Shown one piece after another: positions 8,526-16,520 of a stretch of DNA of 35,383 bases (positions within the stretch are counted from its first letter, which is position 1; each line of letters begins with the position of its first letter). The notes beneath the pieces were generated by a model. That model was not told the origin of the DNA. It did not search any database and saw nothing but the letters and a program-made list of their open reading frames with translations. The translations under genes and the position numbers were made by a program. The stretch lies in contig JAWUWK010000024.1 in the NCBI GenBank assembly GCA_034111875.1, positions 1-35,383 of the forward strand, in the 5' to 3' direction. The stretch is from Rs1 sp034111875. Its GTDB lineage: Bacteria; Pseudomonadota; Gammaproteobacteria; Pseudomonadales; Balneatricaceae.

Positions 8526-8842
8526 TGCTGTTGTGCGCTAGCGCGTAAAATATTAGATAGTTTAGGGTTAGCTTCAAGAGACGGGCGATAGAAAAGTACT
8601 ATGTGTCCTATCTCTTGGATTATTTGTGCTTCGACTACGGTGCATAGCTCGCGTATTAGTTGTTTTTTGAGTTCGCGATCTGAAATTGAAAATTTAACTT
8701 TGATCAGTTCATGATCTTCAAGAGCGCGGTCTACTTCAAGCTGTAGGTTTTCGGTAAGGCCTTTGCTGGCGACAGTAACCAGAGGGTTTAATTTGTGGCC
8801 TAACGTTCGAAAGTGTTTTTTCTGCTCTTGGGTTATGCTCAT
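8522..8842 (-). CDS. yhbY: Ribosome-associated RNA-binding protein YhbY (CRS1-YhbY domain)
   Basis: Small RNA-binding protein of 106 residues (E. coli about 97) associated with the large ribosomal subunit precursor. One CRM/CRS1-YhbY domain fills the protein: the GxxG-type loop VASKGLTENL and the conserved block DRALEDHELIKVKF are clear, and IVLFYRPS forms the last strand. It is on the reverse strand, divergent from rlmE (155-base gap) and convergent with greA, the conserved arrangement in gammaproteobacteria. Its stop lies close to the shared terminator, and the C-terminal tail (NILRASAQQQ) is variable in the family. Confidence 0.93.
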   Translation of the reverse strand: MSITQEQKKHFRTLGHKLNPLVTVASKGLTENLQLEVDRALEDHELIKVKFSISDRELKKQLIRELCTVVEAQIIQEIGHIVLFYRPSLEANPKLSNILRASAQQQ

Positions 8843-8997
8843 TGTATAAAAGTACCTAGGTTGATACTCTGCCGAATAGCGTATCTTGTCTGTTGAAGCG
8901 ATTCAGAGAGATAAATGTTTAATATGTAGCTATTCTATCACTTTTTTAAGTTTGAGTAAGGGTTAGCTTGAGCTGTTGTGGATGTAACTGAGAAGAA

Positions 8998-9618
8998 ATG
9001 GCTAAATCTAAAAGCAGTGGCCGCTGGCTACAAGAACATTTAACTGACCAATATGTGATAATGGCGAAAGAGCAAGGTTATCGCTCTAGAGCCAGTTTTA
9101 AATTACTAGAGCTGCAAGAAAAAGATAAATTGATGCGTCAGGGAATGACCGTGGTTGATCTTGGTTCCGCACCGGGTGGCTGGTCTCAAGTGGCTGCTCA
9201 ATTGGTGGGAGATGAAGGCCGAGTCGTGTCTTCAGATATACTGCCAATGGATACGATGGCTGGCGTCGAATTTATACAGGGCGACTTCACTGAAGAAGCG
9301 GTGCTGAATCAGATACTAAATGTCATGGGTGGGGCGAGAGCAGCCCTTGTAATTTCTGATATGGCCCCCAATATGAGTGGTAATGGAGGGGTTGATCAGC
9401 CCGCGTCAATGTATTTGGTCGAGTTGGCTTTGGATATGGCTCGTCAAGTTTTGAAACCAAAAGGCATATTTGTTGCCAAAGTGTTTCAAGGTGAAGGGTT
9501 TGATGAATACGTCAGGGAAGTGCGATTTAGTTTTGGCAAAGTGATGACTCGAAAGCCTGCATCTTCCAGGCCTCGCTCAAGAGAAGTCTATATTCTAGGG
9601 AGGGGATTCAAAGGCTGA
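8998..9618 (+). CDS. rlmE: 23S rRNA 2'-O-methyltransferase (U2552)
   Basis: Also called FtsJ or RrmJ. It methylates the 2'-OH of U2552 in the A-loop of 23S rRNA on the assembling 50S subunit, using S-adenosylmethionine. The 206 residues are close to E. coli (209). The SAM-binding motif VVDLGSAPGGWSQ lies at about 52-64. The catalytic tetrad is complete, each residue three positions before its E. coli equivalent: Lys35, Asp121, Lys161, Glu196. The ATG at 8998 has GAGAAG just upstream. ftsH follows after 120 bases, the classical rlmE-ftsH pair. Confidence 0.96.
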   Translation: MAKSKSSGRWLQEHLTDQYVIMAKEQGYRSRASFKLLELQEKDKLMRQGMTVVDLGSAPGGWSQVAAQLVGDEGRVVSSDILPMDTMAGVEFIQGDFTEEAVLNQILNVMGGARAALVISDMAPNMSGNGGVDQPASMYLVELALDMARQVLKPKGIFVAKVFQGEGFDEYVREVRFSFGKVMTRKPASSRPRSREVYILGRGFKG

Positions 9619-9656
9619 ATCATTTGGCAGATCGAATTAGGTGTTAAGTTTAGTAG

Positions 9657-9680
9657 GATTAGCTTCAGGGCTAATCATTT
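9657..9680 (+). terminator. Weak hairpin between rlmE and ftsH
   Basis: GATTAGC (9657-9663) pairs perfectly with GCTAATC (9670-9676) around TTCAGG, followed only by ATTTG. A second small hairpin, AGAGT...ACTCT, lies at about 9684-9702. The T-tract is poor, so partial termination or an RNA processing role is equally possible. Confidence 0.35.
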
Positions 9681-9738
9681 GTAAAGAGTGCATGTGTACT
9701 CTAAATTATTAATTGTTGTGTGAGTAGAGGGTTATCTC

Positions 9739-11781
9739 TTGAACGAAATGGCAAAGAATCTGGTTCTTTGGTTGGTTATTGCCGCTGTCTTGTTGACGGT
9801 GTTTAATAACTTTAATACTGAAACAGAATCATCCGGTTTAAATTATTCTGAGTTTGTAACCGAAGTACAGGACGGTCGGGTAGCAAAAGTTGTGATTGAT
9901 GGTTATACCATTCAAGGGATTCGCCGTAACGGTGAACATTTTGAAACGGTGCGTCCGGCATTGCAAGATCCTAAGCTAGTGGATGATTTAATTGCTAGTA
10001 AAGTGATAATCGAGGGCAAGCGCCCAGAGCAGCAAAGCGTCTGGACTCAGCTGTTAGTGGCAGCTTTCCCGATATTGATAATTGTTGCTATTTTTATGTT
10101 CTTTATGCGTCAGATGCAAGGCGGTGGCGGTAAAGGCGGGCCGATGTCATTTGGTAAGTCCAAAGCTCGCATGGTGAGTGAAGATCAGATAAAAACCACC
10201 TTTGCAGATGTTGCTGGGGTTGAGGAGGCTAAAGAGGAAGTTTCTGAATTGGTCGACTACTTGCGCGACCCCGGTAAGTTTCAAAAGTTGGGAGGAAGAA
10301 TTCCCCGCGGTATCTTGATGTCCGGTGACCCGGGCACAGGTAAAACCTTATTGGCAAAAGCGATTGCAGGTGAGGCTAAAGTGCCGTTTTTTACTATATC
10401 AGGATCTGATTTCGTAGAAATGTTTGTCGGTGTCGGTGCCTCTCGTGTGCGGGATATGTTTGATCAGGCCAAAAAACATGCGCCTTGTATTATATTTATC
10501 GATGAAATCGATGCCGTAGGTCGTCACCGTGGTGTCGGCATGGGCGGCGGTAACGATGAGCGTGAACAAACGTTAAACGCTTTGTTAGTTGAAATGGATG
10601 GTTTTGAAGGTACAGACGGGGTGATTGTGATAGCGGCGACGAACCGTCCCGATGTGCTCGATCCAGCACTATTGCGTCCGGGACGTTTTGATAGACAAGT
10701 GCATGTGGGATTACCTGATATTCGCGGTCGTGAAAAAATATTGGATGTTCACTTGCGCAAAGTGCCGATGAACGATGATGTAAAAGCAAATTTAATTGCC
10801 CGTGGCACGCCAGGTTTCTCAGGTGCTGATTTAGCTAATTTGGTCAATGAGGCGTCGCTGTTCGCAGCCCGCTCAGGCTTGCGTACCGTTGGCATGGACC
10901 AGTTGGAAAAAGCCAAAGATAAAATCATGATGGGTGCAGAACGCAAGTCGATGGTGATGTCTGAAGCTGAACGTTTGAATACGGCATATCATGAGTCTGG
11001 TCATGCCATTGTTGGACGTATGATGCCCGGACATGACCCAGTGTACAAAGTATCGATTATACCTCGCGGACGTGCGCTAGGTGTTACTATGTTCCTGCCC
11101 ACAGAAGATAGGTATTCTCATTCTAAACAAATGATTCTGTCTAACATTTGTTCTCTTTACGGCGGACGTATTGCCGAGGAGATGACTTTAGGTAAAGACG
11201 GTGTGACAACAGGCGCGTCTAATGATATTCAACGCGCTACGAGCATGGCGCGTAATATGGTTGTTAGGTGGGGCTTGTCTGATGTCATGGGGCCTATCTT
11301 GTATGACGAAGATGAGTCTGGGCCTTTCGGCGGTGGTTACGCTCAAGGTTCTAAGCCAATGTCAGAGAGTATTCTCAAGCAAGTCGATGAAGAAGTTCGC
11401 AGAATTATCGATGAGTCATACCAGAGAGCGTATAAAATTCTTGAAGATAATCGCGACATACTTGAATCAATGACGGCCGCATTGATGAAATATGAAACTA
11501 TCAGCTCTGAGCAAATAGACGAGTTGATGGAGCGTGACACAGTAAGCGATCCAGTTGATTGGGTAAGCAAAACTGAGGAAGTGGCTAGCAGTAACGTCAC
11601 GCCTATTGATGCTAAAAGAAATGAAAAATCTGAGCAGGTGAATGAAAATGTAGTGGAAGATATTAATGTATCTGGCGCCGGTGTAAATGATGGACAACTG
11701 GCGGCTGGTGCAGATGACCAGGTTGCGCCAGATAACAAGTCGGAAGATGACTCAGATGATGCGCCTAAAAGTACTAGTTAG
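9739..11781 (+). CDS. ftsH: ATP-dependent zinc metalloprotease FtsH
   Basis: Inner-membrane AAA+ protease that degrades misfolded membrane proteins and regulators. The 680 residues exceed E. coli (644) mainly through an acidic C-terminal tail (about 600-680). Two membrane segments (about 8-25 and 103-122) flank a periplasmic domain. The AAA domain has Walker A at 196-203, reading GDPGTGKT where GPPGTGKT is usual, Walker B IIFIDEIDAVG, and SRH residues in ALLRPGRFDRQ. The zinc site HESGH is at 418-422. The TTG start at 9739 is chosen because AGAGGG lies 7 bases upstream; the ATG at 9748 would be 16 bases away. The distinctive Asp197 should still allow nucleotide binding under the GxxxxGKT rule. 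Confidence 0.95.
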   Translation: MNEMAKNLVLWLVIAAVLLTVFNNFNTETESSGLNYSEFVTEVQDGRVAKVVIDGYTIQGIRRNGEHFETVRPALQDPKLVDDLIASKVIIEGKRPEQQSVWTQLLVAAFPILIIVAIFMFFMRQMQGGGGKGGPMSFGKSKARMVSEDQIKTTFADVAGVEEAKEEVSELVDYLRDPGKFQKLGGRIPRGILMSGDPGTGKTLLAKAIAGEAKVPFFTISGSDFVEMFVGVGASRVRDMFDQAKKHAPCIIFIDEIDAVGRHRGVGMGGGNDEREQTLNALLVEMDGFEGTDGVIVIAATNRPDVLDPALLRPGRFDRQVHVGLPDIRGREKILDVHLRKVPMNDDVKANLIARGTPGFSGADLANLVNEASLFAARSGLRTVGMDQLEKAKDKIMMGAERKSMVMSEAERLNTAYHESGHAIVGRMMPGHDPVYKVSIIPRGRALGVTMFLPTEDRYSHSKQMILSNICSLYGGRIAEEMTLGKDGVTTGASNDIQRATSMARNMVVRWGLSDVMGPILYDEDESGPFGGGYAQGSKPMSESILKQVDEEVRRIIDESYQRAYKILEDNRDILESMTAALMKYETISSEQIDELMERDTVSDPVDWVSKTEEVASSNVTPIDAKRNEKSEQVNENVVEDINVSGAGVNDGQLAAGADDQVAPDNKSEDDSDDAPKSTS

Positions 11782-11842
11782 AGGCTTTTTAGCATAGTAA
11801 TCCAGTAACTGTGTGACTTAATAGTTGTTAAGATAAGCCTTG

Positions 11843-11875
11843 AGCCAGTGATGATTATTCGTTGCTGGCTTTTTT
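11843..11875 (+). terminator. Terminator after ftsH
   Basis: AGCCAG (11843-11848) pairs with CTGGCT (11865-11870), extended inward mostly by G-U pairs, and is followed by TTTTT. It separates ftsH from folP, so folP-glmM may have its own promoter, which I could not place. Confidence 0.65.
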
Positions 11876-11971
11876 ATGTGCGGTCTTAATCTTACGCAGA
11901 TAATAAGCTTTAAAGGCTTTGAAAAATAATGGTTGGTAGAGTGAAAATGTTGGCGCTTTGGAGGTGATGTG

Positions 11972-12814
11972 ATGATACTTAAGTGTGCAAAACGAGCATT
12001 AGATTTGTCAACAACGCAGGTTATGGGGATTTTAAATGTCACGCCTGATTCCTTTTCGGATGGCGGGCGCTTGTTAAATAAGCATGCGTTGTGCAAAGAT
12101 GCGTTGCTGTATAAAGCTGAGCAGATGTTGTTGCAAGGTGCCACTATATTAGACGTCGGTGGAGAGTCGACCCGGCCCAATGCTGCGTCTGTCTCAGAGC
12201 AGCAGGAAATGGATCGAGTGTTGCCGGCCATCGAGTTGTTGGTCGAGAATATGGATGCGGTAATTTCAGTTGATACAAGTAATGCAGCACTCATGAAGCA
12301 AGCCGCAATACTGGGTGCAGGTATGCTAAATGACGTGCGTGCGCTTGAGCGCAAAGGGGCATTAAGAGCCGCAGTGGAGTCTCAATTGCCTGTGTGCCTG
12401 ATGCACATGCAAGGTACACCGAAAACAATGCAGTTGGCACCAGAATATCGCGATGTTAATGCCCAAGTAATGCAGTACTTGTTGAGCAGAGCTAAAATCT
12501 GCGAGCTTGCCGGAATAGCGGTTGATAATATTATACTTGATCCCGGTATTGGCTTTGGTAAAACGCTCGCGCAAAATCTACAGTTGTTAAAAAGTACCGC
12601 GCAGTTTGCGGCATCAGGATATCCGATTTTAATTGGCGCCTCACGTAAAAGCCTTTTTGGTCAGTTGTTGCAGCGCGATGTCGATGATAGATTAGCAGGC
12701 AGTTTGGCAAGTGTTGTATATGCAGTGATGAATGGTGCTGCAATAGTCAGAGTACACGATGTTAAAGAAACAGTCGATGTGGTCAATGTGATACAAGCAA
12801 TAAATAGAAGCTAG
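11972..12814 (+). CDS. folP: Dihydropteroate synthase
   Basis: Condenses para-aminobenzoate with dihydropterin pyrophosphate in folate synthesis and is the target of sulfonamides. From ATG 11972 it has 280 residues (E. coli 282). The TIM-barrel signature blocks are all present: MGILNVTPDSFSDGG, DVGGESTRPNA, ISVDTS, MHMQGTPKTMQ, ILDPGIGFGKT, IGASRKS and RVHDV. GGAGG (11960-11964) lies 7 bases upstream of ATG 11972; an in-frame GTG at 11969 is too close to it. The gene sits in the conserved ftsH-folP-glmM order, 46 bases before glmM, and is probably co-transcribed with it. Confidence 0.95.
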   Translation: MILKCAKRALDLSTTQVMGILNVTPDSFSDGGRLLNKHALCKDALLYKAEQMLLQGATILDVGGESTRPNAASVSEQQEMDRVLPAIELLVENMDAVISVDTSNAALMKQAAILGAGMLNDVRALERKGALRAAVESQLPVCLMHMQGTPKTMQLAPEYRDVNAQVMQYLLSRAKICELAGIAVDNIILDPGIGFGKTLAQNLQLLKSTAQFAASGYPILIGASRKSLFGQLLQRDVDDRLAGSLASVVYAVMNGAAIVRVHDVKETVDVVNVIQAINRS

Positions 12815-12860
12815 ATAATGTGCTTAAGAATCGGCTTTCATCCTAAGGTCAGGTGGTTAA

Positions 12861-14210
12861 ATGAGTAAAAAATATTTTGGTACAGATGGTATTAGAGGTC
12901 GTGTAGGGAGCTATCCTATCACGCCCGATTTTATGTTAAAGCTAGGTTGGGCAGCGGGTAAAGTATTTTCTCGTGAGGGCAGTAGTAAAATTTTGATAGG
13001 TAAAGATACACGTATATCGGGGTATATGTTCGAGTCCGCTTTAGAGGCCGGTTTGAGTGCGGCAGGGGTCGATGTGCTCTTGACAGGTCCAATGCCGACC
13101 CCGGCAATTGCTTACTTGACGCGAACCTTTCAGGCCGATGCAGGTATTGTTATATCGGCTTCTCACAATGCTTATGGTGATAATGGTATTAAGTTTTTCA
13201 GTGCTCAGGGGACTAAGCTAGCGGATGAAATCGAGCATGCTATTGAAGCGCAGATGGATATGGCAATGACCACGGTTGACTCTTCAATGCTGGGGAAAGC
13301 GCGCCGAATCGATGATGCGCCTGGTCGTTATATAGAGTTTTGCAAAGCATCAGTACCGCCAGAATTCAGTCTGCGTGGGATGAAGATAGTGTTGGATTGT
13401 GCGAATGGCGCCACCTACCATGTTTCGCCAGCTGTGTTTTCTGAATTAGGTGCTCAAGTGATTGAGATAGCCTCGTCGCCCAATGGAATGAATATTAATG
13501 AGCAATGCGGTGCAACGGATACCGCACGATTAGAAAAAGTAGTCGTTGCTGAACAGGCTGATCTCGGCATCGCGTTAGATGGTGACGGCGACCGGCTAAT
13601 AATGGTTGATCATTTGGGCGAGTCGGTTGATGGTGATGAGTTGTTGATGATTATCGCCGACTATTTGAAAGAGTCGGGCAGCTTGTCTGGTGGTGTGGTA
13701 GGGACTCTAATGACCAATTTTGGCTTAGAGCAAGCGTGTAAGCGTCTCAAAATTCCTTTTGAGAGGGCGGATGTGGGTGATCGCTATGTAATGCAGCAGC
13801 TGTCTGATCGCGGGTGGGTCATAGGTGGTGAAAGTTCAGGGCATATTATATGTAAGCATCTAACCTCGACCGGTGATGCGACTATTGCGGCACTCCAAGT
13901 GTTAGTTGCCATGGCTGATTCCGGTAAGTCACTGGCCAAAATAAAGCAAGTTATGCAAAAGTTACCACAGAAAATGATCAACATAAAGATGGCTAATAAA
14001 GTTGATCTTGGCAAAAGTGAATCCATACAACGCTTAGTCGTAAATGCTGAGGAGTTGTTGGCTGGGACAGGTAGGGTGTTATTGCGGCCCTCAGGTACAG
14101 AACCGCTAGTGCGAGTAATGGTGGAAGGTGAGAATTATGAACAAGTCAGTGAAATTTGCCAAGAATTAGCAAAAAAAGTCGAAACTGCATTGGAATCTCT
14201 TGTGTGTTAA
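12861..14210 (+). CDS. glmM: Phosphoglucosamine mutase
   Basis: Converts glucosamine-6-phosphate to glucosamine-1-phosphate for UDP-GlcNAc, peptidoglycan and LPS. The 449 residues fit the family (E. coli 445). The phosphoserine loop ISASHNAYGDNGIKFF places the catalytic Ser at 101. The residue after ASHN is Ala where Pro is usual, a mild oddity. The metal loop DGDGDR and the C-terminal phosphate-binding RPSGTEPLVRVM are intact. ATG 12861 has AGGTGG upstream. tpiA follows after 44 bases in the same direction. Confidence 0.96.
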   Translation: MSKKYFGTDGIRGRVGSYPITPDFMLKLGWAAGKVFSREGSSKILIGKDTRISGYMFESALEAGLSAAGVDVLLTGPMPTPAIAYLTRTFQADAGIVISASHNAYGDNGIKFFSAQGTKLADEIEHAIEAQMDMAMTTVDSSMLGKARRIDDAPGRYIEFCKASVPPEFSLRGMKIVLDCANGATYHVSPAVFSELGAQVIEIASSPNGMNINEQCGATDTARLEKVVVAEQADLGIALDGDGDRLIMVDHLGESVDGDELLMIIADYLKESGSLSGGVVGTLMTNFGLEQACKRLKIPFERADVGDRYVMQQLSDRGWVIGGESSGHIICKHLTSTGDATIAALQVLVAMADSGKSLAKIKQVMQKLPQKMINIKMANKVDLGKSESIQRLVVNAEELLAGTGRVLLRPSGTEPLVRVMVEGENYEQVSEICQELAKKVETALESLVC

Positions 14211-14254
14211 ATGCAAATTAGTTAATATTTGCGCCTCGTTTTTAAGGATCTAAT

Positions 14255-15004
14255 ATGCGTCAATCAATTGTTGCCGGAAACTGGAAAATGAACGCTACAA
14301 GTAGGTTCGCTGTGGATTTGGCACAGCAGGTAAGTCTGCATGCAAAAAATCTTGATAATGTGGAAGTAATACTCTGCCCACCTTCTGTCTATATATCGAC
14401 AGTTCAGCAACAAGCTGAGCATGTCAAGGTGGCTGCACAGAACGTTCATTTTGAAGAATCGGGGGCTTACACCGGCGAGTTATCAGTTTCTATGCTACAA
14501 GATGTCGGTTGCGAGTATGTGCTTGTAGGGCACTCTGAGCGGCGTGCATCGTTTTCAGAAACCAATGAGCTAGTGGCGCGTAAAGTCGCAGCAATAATAA
14601 AAAAATCTCTAGTGCCAATACTTTGTGTCGGTGAATCACTAGCGCAACGTAAAAGTGGCAAAGCTTTTGAGATTGTAAAGCAACAAGTGCTAAGTGCTTT
14701 AACCGCTTTGGATTTGGCGGGTAAAGATGTGGTTGTCGCCTACGAGCCGATATGGGCGATAGGCACAGGAGAGACTGCATCCCCTGCACAAGCACAGGAA
14801 ATGCATGCGTATATTCGTGCAGTAATTGCACGCCAAATAAGTGAAAATGTGGCTAATAAAACACGTATTTTGTACGGTGGCAGTGTAAATGCGCTAACGG
14901 CATCAATGCTATTTTCGCAGCCTGATATTGATGGTGGTCTCATAGGTGGCGCTTCATTGAAGGTTGAAGACTTTAAAATTATTTGTAGCGCTGCTGCAAA
15001 GTAA
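14255..15004 (+). CDS. tpiA: Triosephosphate isomerase
   Basis: Interconverts dihydroxyacetone phosphate and glyceraldehyde-3-phosphate in glycolysis. The 249 residues are the normal length. The catalytic set is clear: Lys11 in GNWKMN, His93 in VGHSERR and Glu164 in AYEPIWAIGTG, followed by the flexible loop 6. The phosphate-binding end YGGSVN and GGLIGGASL are present. ATG 14255 has AAGGATC upstream. The position between glmM and secG is conserved in Pseudomonas-type genomes, and secG begins 18 bases later, so co-transcription is likely. Confidence 0.97.
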   Translation: MRQSIVAGNWKMNATSRFAVDLAQQVSLHAKNLDNVEVILCPPSVYISTVQQQAEHVKVAAQNVHFEESGAYTGELSVSMLQDVGCEYVLVGHSERRASFSETNELVARKVAAIIKKSLVPILCVGESLAQRKSGKAFEIVKQQVLSALTALDLAGKDVVVAYEPIWAIGTGETASPAQAQEMHAYIRAVIARQISENVANKTRILYGGSVNALTASMLFSQPDIDGGLIGGASLKVEDFKIICSAAAK

Positions 15005-15022
15005 AAATTAGGCGGTAAACGA

Positions 15023-15385
15023 GTGGAATCAATTATTCTTGCTGTACATGTATTATTAGCGGCAGCAATCATTGCTTTGGTAATGTTGCAGCAAGGCAAG
15101 GGTGCTGAGGCAGGCGCGTCATTTGGTGCGGGTGCTTCCCAGACTGTGTTCGGTAGTCAAGGCGCTGGAAATTTTTTATCCCGGGCAACTGCATTTTTGG
15201 CGGCGGGTTTATTTGCCACTAGTTTTGCTTTGGCTTACTTTGCTAAAGAGCAGGCAGGTTATACATCGCAAGTGGGTATACCTACGACCGGTTTGTCACA
15301 GCCTGCAGAGCAGAGCGCGCTACCGGACTTAGGCGAGTTAGTACCAGAGGCGGTCTCTGAGTCTGACTTACCAAGTGCAAATTAA
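15023..15385 (+). CDS. secG: Preprotein translocase subunit SecG
   Basis: Auxiliary subunit of the SecYEG inner-membrane export channel. The 120 residues contain two membrane helices (about 3-20 and 52-72) joined by the conserved cytoplasmic loop LQQGKGAEAGASFGAGAS. The C-terminal tail after residue 75 is Ser/Pro/Glu-rich and variable, as in the family (E. coli 110 residues). The start is GTG 15023, with AGGCGG 9 bases upstream. tRNA-Leu begins 19 bases after the stop, with no room for its own promoter outside secG, so the tRNA is probably cut from the secG transcript. Confidence 0.94.
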   Translation: MESIILAVHVLLAAAIIALVMLQQGKGAEAGASFGAGASQTVFGSQGAGNFLSRATAFLAAGLFATSFALAYFAKEQAGYTSQVGIPTTGLSQPAEQSALPDLGELVPEAVSESDLPSAN

Positions 15386-15404
15386 AATATTTTGAAAGAG
15401 TTTA

Positions 15405-15491
15405 GCCCAGGTGGTGAAATTGGTAGACACGCTACCTTGAGGGGGTAGTGACTGTATGGTCGTGCCGGTTCGAGTCCGGCTCTGGGCACCA
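15405..15491 (+). tRNA. leuU: tRNA-Leu (anticodon GAG), CCA encoded
   Basis: An 87-base class II tRNA with a long variable arm. The acceptor stem GCCCAGG pairs with TCTGGGC (15481-15487, one G-U pair). The anticodon stem-loop CTACC-TTGAGGG-GGTAG gives anticodon GAG. The T-arm is GCCGG-TTCGAGT-CCGGC, and the 3' end ACCA is encoded. Downstream of secG is the same position as E. coli leuU. Confidence 0.95.
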
Positions 15492-15534
15492 ATTAAGTTT
15501 GTACAATTTAGTGTAGAAAATGCGTTTAAAGAGC

Positions 15535-15563
15535 TTGTTTTTTTCAGCAGGTGGCTTTATAAT
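15535..15563 (+). promoter_or_regulatory. Promoter of the initiator tRNA
   Basis: TTGTTT (15535-15540) and a perfect TATAAT (15558-15563) are 17 bases apart, followed by a GC-rich stretch (CACCGG) where transcription would start, about 40 bases before the mature tRNA. GC-rich discriminators are typical of stringently controlled stable-RNA promoters. Confidence 0.65.
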
Positions 15564-15612
15564 ATGCACCGGCTTGAGGCGAGAATGATAGCGTTTTCAA
15601 GCAGTACGATGA

Positions 15613-15689
<77 letters not shown>

Positions 15690-15705
15690 TTTTACAACAA
15701 GACAA

Positions 15706-15727
15706 AAAACGATTTCGTTCGTTTTAT
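15706..15727 (+). terminator. Weak terminator after tRNA-fMet
   Basis: AAAACGA (15706-15712) pairs with TCGTTTT (15719-15725) around a 6-base loop. The stem is A-T rich and the T-run is part of the stem. It is weak alone, but two stronger terminators follow. Confidence 0.4.
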
Positions 15728-15846
15728 TCTGGCTACGAAATTTACAGATGTATTAATTTATTTAATGCTGTGAAAATGGAATTTTGCGAGAAGAGTATTA
15801 AGGGGTTTTTGGATAGTGTTCACATCCAACAATCGCCCGTATTACT

Positions 15847-15868
15847 GGCCCCTTTTTAGGGGCTTTTT
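15847..15868 (+). terminator. Rho-independent terminator
   Basis: GCCCC (15848-15852) pairs with GGGGC (15859-15863) around TTTTTA, followed by TTTTT. The DNA between tRNA-fMet and this point (15690-15846) shows no convincing gene. Confidence 0.7.
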
Positions 15869-15921
15869 CGTAATTGGGAGATGTGGTCCGCGTTTTTGGC
15901 TGACCATTGTCTTCAATTGAG

Positions 15922-15948
15922 AAATGGGCCTATGTGGCCCATTTTTTG
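15922..15948 (+). terminator. Strong Rho-independent terminator before rimP
   Basis: AAATGGGCC (15922-15930) pairs perfectly with GGCCCATTT (15936-15944) around TATGT, and the downstream arm runs into a six-T tract. Together with 15847-15868 it insulates the tRNA from the nusA operon. Confidence 0.8.
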
Positions 15949-15971
15949 TTATTGAAGTGCTGTTTTATAAT
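15944..15971 (+). promoter_or_regulatory. Candidate rimP-nusA-infB operon promoter
   Basis: A perfect -10 TATAAT lies at 15966-15971, 28 bases before the rimP GTG. The -35 region falls in the T-tract of the preceding terminator (TTTTGT at 15944-15949, 16-base spacer) and is weak, so the assignment rests mainly on the -10 and on the need for a restart after two terminators. Confidence 0.45.
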
Positions 15972-15998
15972 AAATGGCGTAAAAGATTGAGGTGCGCA

Positions 15999-16457
15999 GT
16001 GTCTGCGAAGTTAAACCAGTTACAAGAAATGCTCGAGCCTGTTGCTCAGTCAATGGGTTTTGAGCTGTGGGGTATTGAATACCTCTCTCAAGGCAAGGAC
16101 AGCATACTGCGTATTTACATTGATGGTGAAAATGGAGTGTCGGTTGATGACTGTGCGCTAATGAGTCATCAGGCAAGTGGAATTTTGGACGTTGAAGAGA
16201 CAATATCTGGAACTTACAGTCTAGAAGTGTCTTCACCTGGACTGGATAGACTACTGTTTAAATTGGAACACTATCAAGCTTATGTTGGTCAAGTGTTGAG
16301 AATAAAATTACGTATGCCGTTTGATGGGCGCAGAAATTTTAAGGGGCAATTAAAAGGTGTTGAAGAGGAAGATATTGTTATTGAAGTTGACAATGAAGAA
16401 TACCTTTTGCCTATCGATTATATCGATAAAGCCCAAATCGAACCACAATATTCTTAA
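15999..16457 (+). CDS. rimP: Ribosome maturation factor RimP
   Basis: Assists 30S subunit maturation around S12/S19. The start is placed at GTG 15999, giving 152 residues (E. coli 150): GAGG at 15989-15992 is 6 bases upstream, and SAKLNQLQEMLEPVAQSMGF aligns with the family N-terminus. An ATG at 15924 is in frame but lies inside a terminator stem. The conserved block YSLEVSSPGLDRLLF and the C-terminal SH3-like domain (about 85-150) are present. It heads the rimP-nusA-infB cluster, 63 bases before nusA. Confidence 0.94.
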   Translation: MSAKLNQLQEMLEPVAQSMGFELWGIEYLSQGKDSILRIYIDGENGVSVDDCALMSHQASGILDVEETISGTYSLEVSSPGLDRLLFKLEHYQAYVGQVLRIKLRMPFDGRRNFKGQLKGVEEEDIVIEVDNEEYLLPIDYIDKAQIEPQYS

Positions 16458-16520
16458 AATAACTCATTGGTTCCAGCATTTAGTTTGGGTCCAACAGGGA
16501 AAATATAGCGAGGCAGTGAT

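Noticed and set aside
15924..15998. Longer rimP frame from ATG 15924
   Set aside because: The ATG lies inside the perfect terminator stem 15922-15944, and the frame would place the promoter inside the gene; GTG 15999 has GAGG and aligns with RimP.
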